This document shows positions 49,061 to 57,214 of a stretch of 64,000 bases of DNA, piece by piece; the first letter of the stretch is position 1, and each line of letters opens with the position of its first letter. The DNA lies in assembly GCF_011751745.2 (NCBI RefSeq), contig NZ_CP061170.1:1-64000 (forward strand), written 5' to 3'. The translations under genes were made by a program, and so were the position numbers. The notes under the pieces were generated by a model. The model had not been told where the DNA came from. It saw only the letters and a program-made list of their open reading frames with translations, and ran no database searches. Source of the DNA: Paramicrobacterium fandaimingii (GTDB lineage: Bacteria; Actinomycetota; Actinomycetes; Actinomycetales; Microbacteriaceae).

Positions 49061-50118
49061 AATGACTCCTTCACGATTCGGTCGCGGAGCGTCTTGGCTG
49101 CGTCGGCTGCGGTGTTCAGCGCGCCGCCCTGTGAGATCCGGACGCGCTCTTCAAGGGGTACTCCGGCGGATCGCATCGCCATACGCTGAACGGCGAGGTC
49201 CCACGCCGGCGCATCGTCCAGTTCGCGCACGAGGGCGAGCACGCCGCGCGATTGCACGCGGGTGACGATGGCAGACAACGACGCTGCGCGAGCTCGCGAC
49301 CGGGAGCGGGGAGCAAGCGGTGGGCGCTGCGTGTGCATCCGGGCGAGCGCCGCATACACCTCCGCTGCCGTCGATCCGTCGGCCGCCTCACCCAACCAGG
49401 CGGCATCCCCGGCATCGTGATCCTCGGCAAACACAACAAGGCCGGCCTCCTCGACGACGTCATAGAGAGAACCGTCCGGGTGCGACGAGCCGGTCACAAC
49501 GATCGGCAGCGCGCTCGCCGCAACAGTATCGCTCGCTGCGTCGACCGACGAGATCGCGGCCTCGGGCATGTCTGTGGCGGCGGCTCGGTATGCGGCGAGT
49601 GCGGCCGATCCGCTGCACTCGCGCGCGGCACGTCGCTCGCGCATCTTGTGCAGGGCGCGTCCGACGTGGCGTTCGCGCGTCGCTGCCGTCGCAAGCGTCT
49701 CAGCGTCGACCTCCACGTCCGTCAGCTCCGAGCAGAACGCGGCGAGCTTTTCGTATTGGCGTGCCACGAATCGCTCGCGGGCGTCGCCCGGGTCGTTCGG
49801 CGCATCGAGAAGGATGATCGGAAACGACAGCATCCCGCGCTGAAAAAGCACGCGAAGCACGTAGAACAGTCTCAGATTCGCGGCGGTGTCATTGCAGATG
49901 ACGATGCCGCTGAGCTCGTCGTATCTGCCGGCGAGGATCTCGTCGAGCAGACGCAATGCGACCACGTCGGTCGCCCCGAGCAATTCGACGGCCTTTTGAG
50001 TCGGCTCGCCTACCCACGCGCTGAACAGGCGAACCGGCTGAGCTCCAGCCGCGAGCACGATCTGGCGGGGCACATCCGCTCCGATGATGCCGATGTGGCA
50101 GGGACGCGTGTCGTTCAT
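49057..50118 (-). CDS. 2-hydroxyacyl-CoA dehydratase-family partner subunit
   Basis: 353 residues. Family pattern: IIGADVPRQIVLAAGAQPVR near 10, LLGATDVVALRLLDEILAG near 45, IVICNDTAANLRLFYVLRVL near 72, then FPIILLDAPND. One cysteine (in VICNDT) stands where HgdB-type proteins usually have a cluster ligand; others (FCSEL, ECSGS) are not at familiar positions. Overlaps CoA-transferase upstream and the larger subunit downstream, both by ATGA, arguing for a two-subunit enzyme. The C-terminal 120 residues are less conserved. Confidence 0.72.
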   Translation of the reverse strand: MNDTRPCHIGIIGADVPRQIVLAAGAQPVRLFSAWVGEPTQKAVELLGATDVVALRLLDEILAGRYDELSGIVICNDTAANLRLFYVLRVLFQRGMLSFPIILLDAPNDPGDARERFVARQYEKLAAFCSELTDVEVDAETLATAATRERHVGRALHKMRERRAARECSGSAALAAYRAAATDMPEAAISSVDAASDTVAASALPIVVTGSSHPDGSLYDVVEEAGLVVFAEDHDAGDAAWLGEAADGSTAAEVYAALARMHTQRPPLAPRSRSRARAASLSAIVTRVQSRGVLALVRELDDAPAWDLAVQRMAMRSAGVPLEERVRISQGGALNTAADAAKTLRDRIVKESL

Positions 50119-51350
50119 CGCACTTTTTCTCCCTGGAACTGCGAGATACGCTCGTCGTCGTATCCGAGTTCGCGCAGAATCATCTCGGTGTGCTCACCGA
50201 GTTTCGGCGCGGCGCCAGAGATGTCAGAGGACTCGCCAGAGAAGACAACGGGCAGCCCCGACCCATATAGCCCGTCGAAATGACCGAACTTCGGGTGCAC
50301 GAGGGGAACGACCTCGCCACGCTTTTGCACGTCGGGGTCGCGCACGGCCTCGGCAGTTGAGCGGACAGGGGCTGCGGGCGCGCCGCTCGCGTTGAGTGCC
50401 TCCATCGCCTGGCTCAGGGTTCGCTCGGCTGCCCAGCCGGCGATGATGCCGTGCAGGCGATCAGCGTTCGCGACGCGAGCGTCACGAGTTCCGAACTCGT
50501 CTCCGCTCAGCAGGTCTGTGCGATTGATCGCCGTCAGGACAGCTGCCGAGAACTGGTCTGTCGGCGCGGTGACGGCGAACCAGCCATCGCTCGCGCGGAA
50601 CGTGCCGAATGGCGCGAGGCGCGGAACGTATGCGCCCGTCCGCAGCGGGAAGCCGACGGACTCCAGTGCGTCGAACGGTTCGCAGGCTACGAGAGAGGTC
50701 AGTGCGCCGAGCATCGACACATCGACGTGCTGACCTGTGCCGGTGTGCTCGGCCTCCAGCACGGCAGACAGCGTGCCGATGACGGCGAACAGCGGAGCGA
50801 CCAGGTCGCCGACGGGTAGGCCGAAGCGTGTGGGCGGATCCCCGGGCTCACCGGCGGTCATCATCACGCCGCTGAGTGCCTGCACGATCGTGTCCATCGC
50901 CTTGCGGTCGCCATGATCGCCCGTCGCGCCGAAACCACTGATCGATGTATAGACGATCTTCGGGTTGAGTGGCTTGACCGTCTCGTAATCGATGCCGAGA
51001 CGCTTGGTCACCCCCGCGCTGTAATTGTCAACGACAATGTCGGCGGTGCGCATGAGATCGAGCAGCACGTTGCGGTGCTCCGGATCCTTCAGATCGAGCG
51101 CGATAGACTGCTTCCCGCGACCGCGCAGCATCATCGATACCGACATGTCGTCGTCTGATGTTCGGCGCAGACTCAGGCCGTCCTCTGTGACGTATGGGGA
51201 GTTGTTGCGCGAGGTGTCGCCCCCGCGGGTGGGGTTTTCGACCTTGATCACCCGGGCGCCGAGGCCTGCAAGCAGGAGGGTCGCGTATGGCCCCGCGAGA
51301 GCGGTGGTGAGGTCAATGACCGTTTTTCCTTCGAGCGGCCTCGTGGTCAT
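50115..51350 (-). CDS. Class III CoA-transferase (CaiB/BaiF)
   Basis: 411 residues from ATG 51350. Typical motifs KTVIDLTTALAGPYATLLLA near 12, GARVIKVENP near 34, QSIALDLKDPE near 84, FGATGDHGDRKAMDTIVQAL near 140 (with the likely catalytic Asp) and GTGQHVDVSM near 208. The family moves CoA between carboxylic acids (carnitine, formyl/oxalyl, bile acids, phenyllactate). Next to a dehydratase-like pair, as in phenyllactate (Fld) operons. Coupled to CapA-like and dehydratase genes by ATGA overlaps. Confidence 0.94.
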   Translation of the reverse strand: MTTRPLEGKTVIDLTTALAGPYATLLLAGLGARVIKVENPTRGGDTSRNNSPYVTEDGLSLRRTSDDDMSVSMMLRGRGKQSIALDLKDPEHRNVLLDLMRTADIVVDNYSAGVTKRLGIDYETVKPLNPKIVYTSISGFGATGDHGDRKAMDTIVQALSGVMMTAGEPGDPPTRFGLPVGDLVAPLFAVIGTLSAVLEAEHTGTGQHVDVSMLGALTSLVACEPFDALESVGFPLRTGAYVPRLAPFGTFRASDGWFAVTAPTDQFSAAVLTAINRTDLLSGDEFGTRDARVANADRLHGIIAGWAAERTLSQAMEALNASGAPAAPVRSTAEAVRDPDVQKRGEVVPLVHPKFGHFDGLYGSGLPVVFSGESSDISGAAPKLGEHTEMILRELGYDDERISQFQGEKVR

Positions 51351-52474
51351 GTCGTCTCCTTCGCAATGGTGATGTGCAGTTCGTCGCCGCGCCAGCGGAA
51401 CCCGGTGTCGAGTCCCGCGTCGCGCGTAATTGATTGGATGTAGGCGCCCACCGCCTCCCCGCCGTCGGTGCGCGCGAGCGGAACCGGGCGAGAGTGTTGG
51501 TCGATCCGGCACGGAATCAGGTGAGCGGAGACCGCGTCGTCGTCAATCGCGATCGCAGCGATCGCGGTGTTACGGCTGTCGGGGTGGAAAGGATAATCGG
51601 GGGTCGCCGGGTCGGGAGTGAACCCGAACACCCGCACGCGCTCGCGCGCCCAGGCCCGGCGCTCAGGAGTATCGTCTGCTGCACCTCCGAGCGCACGCGT
51701 CACCGTGGCGAAGTTGCCAAGTCCGTGAAAGATCGGGCGATTGCGGTACACCTCGATGCCCTTCATGATGTGGGCGTGGTGCGCGATGACTGCGATTGCG
51801 CCGGCGTCAATCGCCGCACGGGCGATCTCGTACTCGTAGTCGCCGATATCGACCGGCTGGTGAACGAGCCCTTTGTGCAGCGCAACGATCACGTCAGCAT
51901 CCGTCGCCGCAGCGGCGACGCGCGCCGCGAACTCGTCTCGCCCGCGCGGGTCCGCGAAGGTGAAGACGCGCGGCGGGCCGCCCGGGTTCGCACCGCGTGG
52001 CTCGTAGTGTGTCACGACGTCAACGTACGCGCATCCGGGCTTCTCAGATCCTGCTCGAGACTCGCGCGGACCAACGCAGTTGACGCTGAGAACCGCGAGT
52101 CGGCGGCCGTTTCGCTCGACGACGGCCGGTTGCCACGCCTCCTCCAGGTTGGCACCCGCGCCCGTCGTTGCGATTCCGCGGGACGCACAGTGTCGGCGCG
52201 TGTCCGCAATGCCTTCGCCGCCGAAGTCGAACGCGTGATTGCCCGCAAGAGTCAGCACGTCGAAGCCGGCATCAATCACGCCATCGAGCGCCTCGGGCGG
52301 GCCCGGGATCGCCGGAACATCTGCCGACATCTGCACGGTGGCCGTCGTGTGCGGAACCTCGAGTTGCCCGATCACGACATCGGCGGCCGAAAGCGTCGGG
52401 CCTGCGGCCGACAGCAGCTCTCGGGAGTCCGTCGTTTCGAGCACGAGGTCGCCCGTTGCGTGCACCGTCAGCAT
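51347..52474 (-). CDS. CapA-like metallohydrolase (fourth)
   Basis: 375 residues. Motifs ATGDLVLET (Asp 9), GQLEVPHTT, AGNHAFDFG near 77, ALHKGLVH, HHAHIMKGIEVYRNRPIFHG near 230 and GLGNFATV near 250. Very like the protein at 26481 over its whole length (PDYPFHPDSRNTAIA versus GYPFHPESRNTAIA). Starts in the stop codon of the amino-acid importer ATPase and overlaps the CoA-transferase, so it is made together with them. Confidence 0.9.
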   Translation of the reverse strand: MLTVHATGDLVLETTDSRELLSAAGPTLSAADVVIGQLEVPHTTATVQMSADVPAIPGPPEALDGVIDAGFDVLTLAGNHAFDFGGEGIADTRRHCASRGIATTGAGANLEEAWQPAVVERNGRRLAVLSVNCVGPRESRAGSEKPGCAYVDVVTHYEPRGANPGGPPRVFTFADPRGRDEFAARVAAAATDADVIVALHKGLVHQPVDIGDYEYEIARAAIDAGAIAVIAHHAHIMKGIEVYRNRPIFHGLGNFATVTRALGGAADDTPERRAWARERVRVFGFTPDPATPDYPFHPDSRNTAIAAIAIDDDAVSAHLIPCRIDQHSRPVPLARTDGGEAVGAYIQSITRDAGLDTGFRWRGDELHITIAKETT

Positions 52475-53304
52475 CAGGTGTCCCGACTCTTGTGACGCGC
52501 CGATCGGGCGAGAAAAGTGCGAAGCCGCTCGGAGCGCGGATCTTCGAAGAAGGCGTCCGCTGGGCGATCCTCGATGACGCGGCCGTCGGCCATGAAGACG
52601 CAGCGATCCGCGACGTCCCGCGCAAACTCGAGTTCGTGGGTCACGACAATCATCGTCCGGCCGGTCTCCGCGAGCCGTTTCATCGTCAGCAGCACCTCGC
52701 CGACAAGCTCGGGGTCGAGCGCGCTCGTCGGCTCATCGAACAGCAGAATGCGCGGATCGACGGCGACCGCGCGAATGATCGCGACGCGCTGCTGCTGGCC
52801 GCCCGACAGGTGGCGCGGGTAGGCATCGGCCTTGTCCTCGAGCCCAACGCGCTCGAGGAGTTCAAGCGCCTGGCTGCGCGCGTCGGCCGGCCGTATGCCG
52901 TGCACGTGAACGGGCGCTTCAGTGATGTTCCTCAGCACCGTCCAGTGGGGAAAGAGATTGAACTGCTGGAACACCATGCTCATGCGGCGCCGCTGGCGCT
53001 GCCGTCCGGCGTCAGTCATGGGGCGCAGGTGATTGCCGATCGGTTCAAACCCGAGCAGTTCGCCATCGAGGTGCATCGACCCGCCGTCAATCGTTTCGAG
53101 CTGATCGATGCAGCGCACGAGTGTGGACTTGCCCGACCCGGATGGGCCGAGCACCGCCACGACCTCACCTTCGTTCACGCTCATGGTGATGCCGTCGAGC
53201 GCGGGGAGATTTCCGAAGCGCTTTCGCACGTCGGATACTTCGATGACGGGAACGTCGCCTCGTGCTTCCGGCAACTGGATGAGACCAGATGAGTCTGTAG
53301 ACAT
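52474..53304 (-). CDS. Polar-amino-acid-type ABC importer ATPase (GlnQ type)
   Basis: 276 residues. Walker A GPSGSGKST near 53, Q-loop VFQQFNLFPHWTVLRNITEA near 111, signature LSGGQQQR near 166, Walker B ILLFDEPTSALDPELVGEVL near 186. Part of a three-gene importer with the genes at 53304 and 54221; start and stop codons share one base on each side. Confidence 0.95.
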   Translation of the reverse strand: MSTDSSGLIQLPEARGDVPVIEVSDVRKRFGNLPALDGITMSVNEGEVVAVLGPSGSGKSTLVRCIDQLETIDGGSMHLDGELLGFEPIGNHLRPMTDAGRQRQRRRMSMVFQQFNLFPHWTVLRNITEAPVHVHGIRPADARSQALELLERVGLEDKADAYPRHLSGGQQQRVAIIRAVAVDPRILLFDEPTSALDPELVGEVLLTMKRLAETGRTMIVVTHELEFARDVADRCVFMADGRVIEDRPADAFFEDPRSERLRTFLARSARHKSRDT

Positions 53305-54224
53305 TACGACGCCTCCTTCGATCGAGACTTTTGCGGTTTAGCGGGGGTGCGTGTCGCACCGCGGCCGAAGTGCTCCTCAACCCGCCGCTGCACGAGCGTG
53401 AGCAGCGTGACGACGACGAGATACCACACGACCGCCACCATGAGCATGGGAACCACTTCGTATGTGCGGTTGTAGATCACCTGAACGGAATGAAGAAGGT
53501 CGCCCATCGCGATCACGCTGACAAGCGACGTGCCCTTCATCAGCGCGATGACCTGCGATCCGGCGGGCGGCAGGATCACGCGCATGGCCTGCGGCAGCAC
53601 CACGCGAGTGAAGGTGCGCCAGCGACCGAATCCCATCGCGGCGGCCGCATCGCGCTGTCCCTGGTCAACAGACAGGATTCCGCCGCGAATGATCTCCGCC
53701 ATGTATGCGGATTCGTGAAGCGACAGTCCAATGACCGCAGCGGTCAACGGCGTAATGATGTCGTTCGTCGACCAGCTGAACAGTTCAGGGCCGAACGGCA
53801 CGCCGATCACGATGCGCGGGATCAGATACGCGAGGTTGTACCAGAAGATGAGCTGCACCAGCGGTGGGACACCTCGAAAGAAGCCGACGAACGTGATGCA
53901 CGCCAGACGGAGTGGGGCGAAGTCACTGAGCTGGCCCGCAGCAAGAAACGTTCCGAGGAGAGATCCGAGGATCATGCCGACGATGGTAAGTGCGATGCTC
54001 ATGCCCAACCCAACGAGCACGCTTGGGTGGAAGAGGTACTGACCGACGACGTTCCATTCGAAACGATCGTTGCTGACGAGGAACCACACGATGCTCACGG
54101 CGATTAACGCGAGAATGAGCGCGCCGATGATCCGTCCAGGGCGGACCCGTGCGCGCGCCTCCGCGATGTCGACCGCGCGACGCTCGCGCAGAGCCGGTTC
54201 GGGGCGTGGCATCACAGGCATCAC
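53304..54224 (-). CDS. Polar-amino-acid-type ABC importer permease
   Basis: 306 residues, HisM/GlnP family: five to six membrane segments and the conserved loop QRDAAAAMGFGRWRTFTRVV near 195, ending VILPPAGSQ. ATG 54224 overlaps the receptor stop (ATGA). Substrate family: amino acids and similar small zwitterions. Confidence 0.94.
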   Translation of the reverse strand: MMPVMPRPEPALRERRAVDIAEARARVRPGRIIGALILALIAVSIVWFLVSNDRFEWNVVGQYLFHPSVLVGLGMSIALTIVGMILGSLLGTFLAAGQLSDFAPLRLACITFVGFFRGVPPLVQLIFWYNLAYLIPRIVIGVPFGPELFSWSTNDIITPLTAAVIGLSLHESAYMAEIIRGGILSVDQGQRDAAAAMGFGRWRTFTRVVLPQAMRVILPPAGSQVIALMKGTSLVSVIAMGDLLHSVQVIYNRTYEVVPMLMVAVVWYLVVVTLLTLVQRRVEEHFGRGATRTPAKPQKSRSKEAS

Positions 54225-55129
54225 TCGCTCGTCAAGGGGTTCAACATTGGCTTGTCGACCGCGACGTCAGAGATGTTCCACTCCGACAAGATCCGCTCGT
54301 ACTCGCCGTTGTCGAACAGCGCCTGGAACGCTTCGAACATCGGCTCGACGAGACCGGAGTCCTTCGGCAGGAACATTGCGAGCAGATCGACGCCCGCGCC
54401 CTGCTCGTCCGACTGGACGAGATAGCCATACTTGGCGGGCTTGGCGGTCATGAGGTCGATCGCGCCGCCCTGCGTGGTTGCCGCAAAGTCGGCACGATCG
54501 GAGTTGACAGCAAGGAACGTGGCATTGGAGTCGGCAAGCCCGACGAATGTCGGCGCGTCAAGGCCCTGATCCACACACCATTCGGTGTAGTGCCCGAGCT
54601 GGGTCTCCGTTACAGACCCGGTCACGCCCGCCACGCGCGCTCCGCACACGGCCTCGGGTTTCGAGAGTTCGTCTTCCCTGTCGGCGAGATAAACGTAGGA
54701 GGTGCGCGTCGTCATCCACACGATCGAGTCGAACTGCTGTTCGCGCTCTTCCGTCGAACGGACGGGCCCGTTGAATGCGTCGTAACGACCGGAGAGCATG
54801 CCCGTGAGCATGGAGTCGAGGCCGGAGGCCTCCTCGATCACGAAGGGCACTCCGAGTTCCTTGGAAAGTGCGGCCTGGAGGTCGGGGTCGATCCCCGTGA
54901 AACTGCCGTCGGCTTCGATCGTGCGATACGGCGGGTGTGTGTCGCCAGCCATGGTGATCTGGCCGGCTTCCTTAATCTCGTCTGGCAGCTGAGCGTACAG
55001 CGGGGCGTCCTTGTTGACGCCGCTGCTGCCGTTGTCCGTGTCGCCGTTGCCAGCATCGGCGGCGCACGAGGCGAGCATGAGTGCTGCCAGCGTGGCGAGC
55101 GCTGCGGGCGCGAGTCTACTGAGCTTCAT
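54221..55129 (-). CDS. Polar-amino-acid-type ABC solute-binding lipoprotein
   Basis: 302 residues from ATG 55129. Lipobox LASC near residue 22 (MKLSRLAPAALATLAALMLA start), then an SBP_bac_3 domain: ITMAGDTHPPYRTIEADGSF near 54, GIDPDLQAALSKELGVPF near 75. First gene of the eight-gene operon; an operator palindrome lies 47 bases upstream. Confidence 0.94.
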   Translation of the reverse strand: MKLSRLAPAALATLAALMLASCAADAGNGDTDNGSSGVNKDAPLYAQLPDEIKEAGQITMAGDTHPPYRTIEADGSFTGIDPDLQAALSKELGVPFVIEEASGLDSMLTGMLSGRYDAFNGPVRSTEEREQQFDSIVWMTTRTSYVYLADREDELSKPEAVCGARVAGVTGSVTETQLGHYTEWCVDQGLDAPTFVGLADSNATFLAVNSDRADFAATTQGGAIDLMTAKPAKYGYLVQSDEQGAGVDLLAMFLPKDSGLVEPMFEAFQALFDNGEYERILSEWNISDVAVDKPMLNPLTSE

Positions 55130-55175
55130 CGGGGGTCCTCTCCACATCGTTGTGATCGGGTAGCGCTCCGTAAAA

Positions 55176-55194
55176 GTATCATACAGATTGATAT
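55176..55194. promoter_or_regulatory. Palindromic operator candidate 5
   Basis: GTATCATACAGATTGATAT, same layout as the four other sites, one changed base. Directly upstream of the eight-gene operon (receptor start 55129). Confidence 0.7.
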
Positions 55195-55357
55195 TCGGGA
55201 AGTGCCGGCCCTCTGTGCGTTCCGCCAGCAGAACTCCGGGCCGACTGGCAGAATTGCATTTCGCGAAACGTGCAGGAGGCTTCCCAATGGCGGGGTCGGG
55301 CGTGTCTCACCGAAATGACTCGAGGCAGTTCCGCACGGTTGCGAGCACGCGGGCGCA

Positions 55358-55621
55358 GTGGCGGCGAGCGCCGAGGTATCTCGCGTCGTCGCCCAAGAAT
55401 TCTCATTCGTCATTGGCGCAGGGGGAGGCATCAGCGTCGTGGAGCCCGATAACTGGGTTGTGGACTGGTAAGCCCGATACTCGGCAAACCCTGGCAACAT
55501 ACCGTTTGGCGCCGGTATGTACTCGCTCAACTTGGACGGCAATAGTGCGCACCTCGGAGTCTTGGGTGACCAGTCAAACGTCGGCTGCGACAACTGGATA
55601 AGTGAGTCCGTTGAGGTTTAG
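55358..55621 (+). pseudogene. Decayed gene fragment with an in-frame stop
   Basis: From GTG 55358 one frame reads SRVVAQEFSFVIGAGGG, then VVEPDNWVVDW, reaches TAA at 55469-55471, and continues in the same frame as ARYSANPGNIPFGAGMYSLN and HLGVLGDQSNVGCDNW to TAG 55619-55621. The composition on both sides of the stop looks like one protein. No family recognised, and no ribosome-binding site is clear. The fragment ends where the decayed transposase begins. The rest of 55195-55357 shows nothing I can support. Confidence 0.4.
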
Positions 55622-56289
55622 TGGTCGTAGGCGATGAGGGATCGTTTGCCGGGCACTCCGATGAGCCAGTTGTGCCAGATGCCTGCGGCGAGGGCGAGGA
55701 GCCTTGCGGCGACGCGGGAGTAGACGCCCGGGCTGGAGGAGATGCCGGTCGTGGCGGAGAATCGCTTCTGCGGCTTCTCGCTCGCCGATCTTCGGGTTCG
55801 CCAGCCCCCAGATGACGGCATACCCTCGGGCGTGCAGATCAGATAGAGACGGAATTGGAAAGTGCAGTAGCCGTAACCAGCATGACTGGCGAGGTCGGAG
55901 CGTTTCACCGTCTCTCGGGACTTTCCACCCGGCAGCGGTCTCGAATCGATCAGACTCGTGACCTCGCCCCAGGTCGGGGTATCGCGGGCAAGCTCCGTGA
56001 TCACCGCGGAGATCAGCCCCGTTGCTTGACGCACGCGTTTTCCCCACCCCGATTGCTGCGGCAGATTCGGGAACATCCCGGTTAAATGTTTGTGGGCATA
56101 GCGGATCCACTTGCGGTCCGACGCGGTGCCGAGCAGGTGCTGCGCCACGAGCAGACACAGTAGCTCGACATCGGTCAACGCGGGCTTACGCCCGGGATGC
56201 CGATCACGAGAAAAGCCGAGCGTGGGCATGACCCGGTCATCAAGATGCACGTAAAGTGTGGTCAGGAGGGTGTTCAAATCTGTCTTCAC
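55574..56289 (-). pseudogene. IS982-like transposase, frameshifted with internal deletion
   Basis: Starts MKTDLNTLLTTLYVHLDDRV at 56289, then RKPALTDVELLCLLVAQ and LIDSRPLPGG with the first catalytic Asp, to YLICTPEGMP. The frame then shifts to VIWGLANPKIGEREAAEAIL, then returns for ARLLALAAGIWHNWLIGVPG at the end. The middle part, including the second Asp region, is largely missing (about 215 recognisable residues against roughly 290 normally). Clear terminal inverted repeats were not found. It is inactive. Confidence 0.85.
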
Positions 56290-56361
56290 AAACAGGGTTT
56301 AACTCCCTCCGCCTACGATTAACAGCCTCCACGCGGTCAAGCGCTAATAGGACTCATTCAT

Positions 56362-56372
56362 CTAGGCTCCAC
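56362..56372 (+). repeat. Candidate attR: copy of the tRNA-Ala 3' end
   Basis: CTAGGCTCCAC identical to 11183-11193. It lies in the gene-free stretch 56290-56532, between a dead transposase and the next gene cluster, where a change of content is visible. Match length is only 11 bases. Confidence 0.4.
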
Positions 56373-56532
56373 AGTTTCAGACGTACTCGTGGCAGAGACG
56401 AGGGTGACACCTGCTGCACCGGGATCGTGGGCCCACCCGCCCGGTCCTTGGTTCGTGAAGCAACATGGCTCCTCCCGGATGACTCGGTGAGGCCGGCAGA
56501 TGCACAGCGCACTCGACAACATGTCGAAACGT

Positions 56533-57081
56533 CTAGCGGAGGACCCGGTAACGGTGGTGGGATTCGCTTGCGAAGGCCGAGGTCTCGATGCGTTCGAGCT
56601 CGATGCGCTGGCCAAGCCCGGCGAATAGTGAGATACCGTCGCCCAACAGGACCGGCGCGATATCGAGGTGGAGCTCATCGACGAGCCCGAGCCGGAGACA
56701 TTGCCGAGAGATGCTTCCCCCAAGGATGCTGACCCACTTGTCGCCGGCTGCCTGCTTCGCCAACTCGACCGCATGTGCGATGTCTTCGACGACGAAGGTG
56801 TAAGTGATGCCGTCTCGTTCGATTGGTTCGTGGGCACTGTGGGTCATGAGATAGACCGGTGCCATGATGGTGCCGCCGTAGGGTATCTCGCCGTCGTCAA
56901 TGGTCTGCGTCTTGTTCGCTCCACCGACCACAGCGCCGATGCGTTCGAGGACCTTCGCGACGACTGCGTCGTCGTCGGGGCTGGAAGACCGGCCGAACAT
57001 CCAGTCAACTCCGCCGTCAGGGTCGGCGAGGAAGCCGTCAACGGTCACCGTCGCGTGCACGATCACCTGTGTCATCGTCAT
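56533..57081 (-). CDS. RibD C-terminal/dihydrofolate-reductase-like protein (first)
   Basis: 182 residues. DHFR-like fold: VIVHATVTVDGFLADPDGGV near 6, KWVSILGGSISRQCLRLGLV near 117 and DELHLDIAPVLLGDGISLF near 138. These NADPH-dependent reductases have varied or unknown substrates. Divergent from an HxlR regulator with an inverted repeat between. Confidence 0.9.
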   Translation of the reverse strand: MTMTQVIVHATVTVDGFLADPDGGVDWMFGRSSSPDDDAVVAKVLERIGAVVGGANKTQTIDDGEIPYGGTIMAPVYLMTHSAHEPIERDGITYTFVVEDIAHAVELAKQAAGDKWVSILGGSISRQCLRLGLVDELHLDIAPVLLGDGISLFAGLGQRIELERIETSAFASESHHRYRVLR

Positions 57082-57135
57082 CTTCTCCTTTTAAGCATGT
57101 AGGTGGTGGGTGCGCCTCTTCACTCTCGCTCGCCC

Positions 57136-57204
57136 ACAAGTGATCCCAAACTGCAAGCAGTCAGATGAGTATAGGTCAAGCAGTGGTAGAGTGCAATCAC
57201 TTGT
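57136..57204. promoter_or_regulatory. Inverted repeat in the HxlR intergenic region
   Basis: ACAAGTGAT at 57136-57144 and ATCACTTGT at 57196-57204 are exact inverted copies. TGCAATCACTT (57192-57202) recurs at 59030-59040, upstream of the third reductase gene. HxlR proteins often bind such repeats next to their own gene. Confidence 0.6.
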
Positions 57205-57214
57205 AGGAGGTTCG

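Noticed and set aside
55358..55471. 37-residue bacteriocin-like peptide with a glycine-rich site
   Set aside because: The frame continues beyond the stop in similar style, there is no ribosome-binding site and no transport or immunity genes are present.
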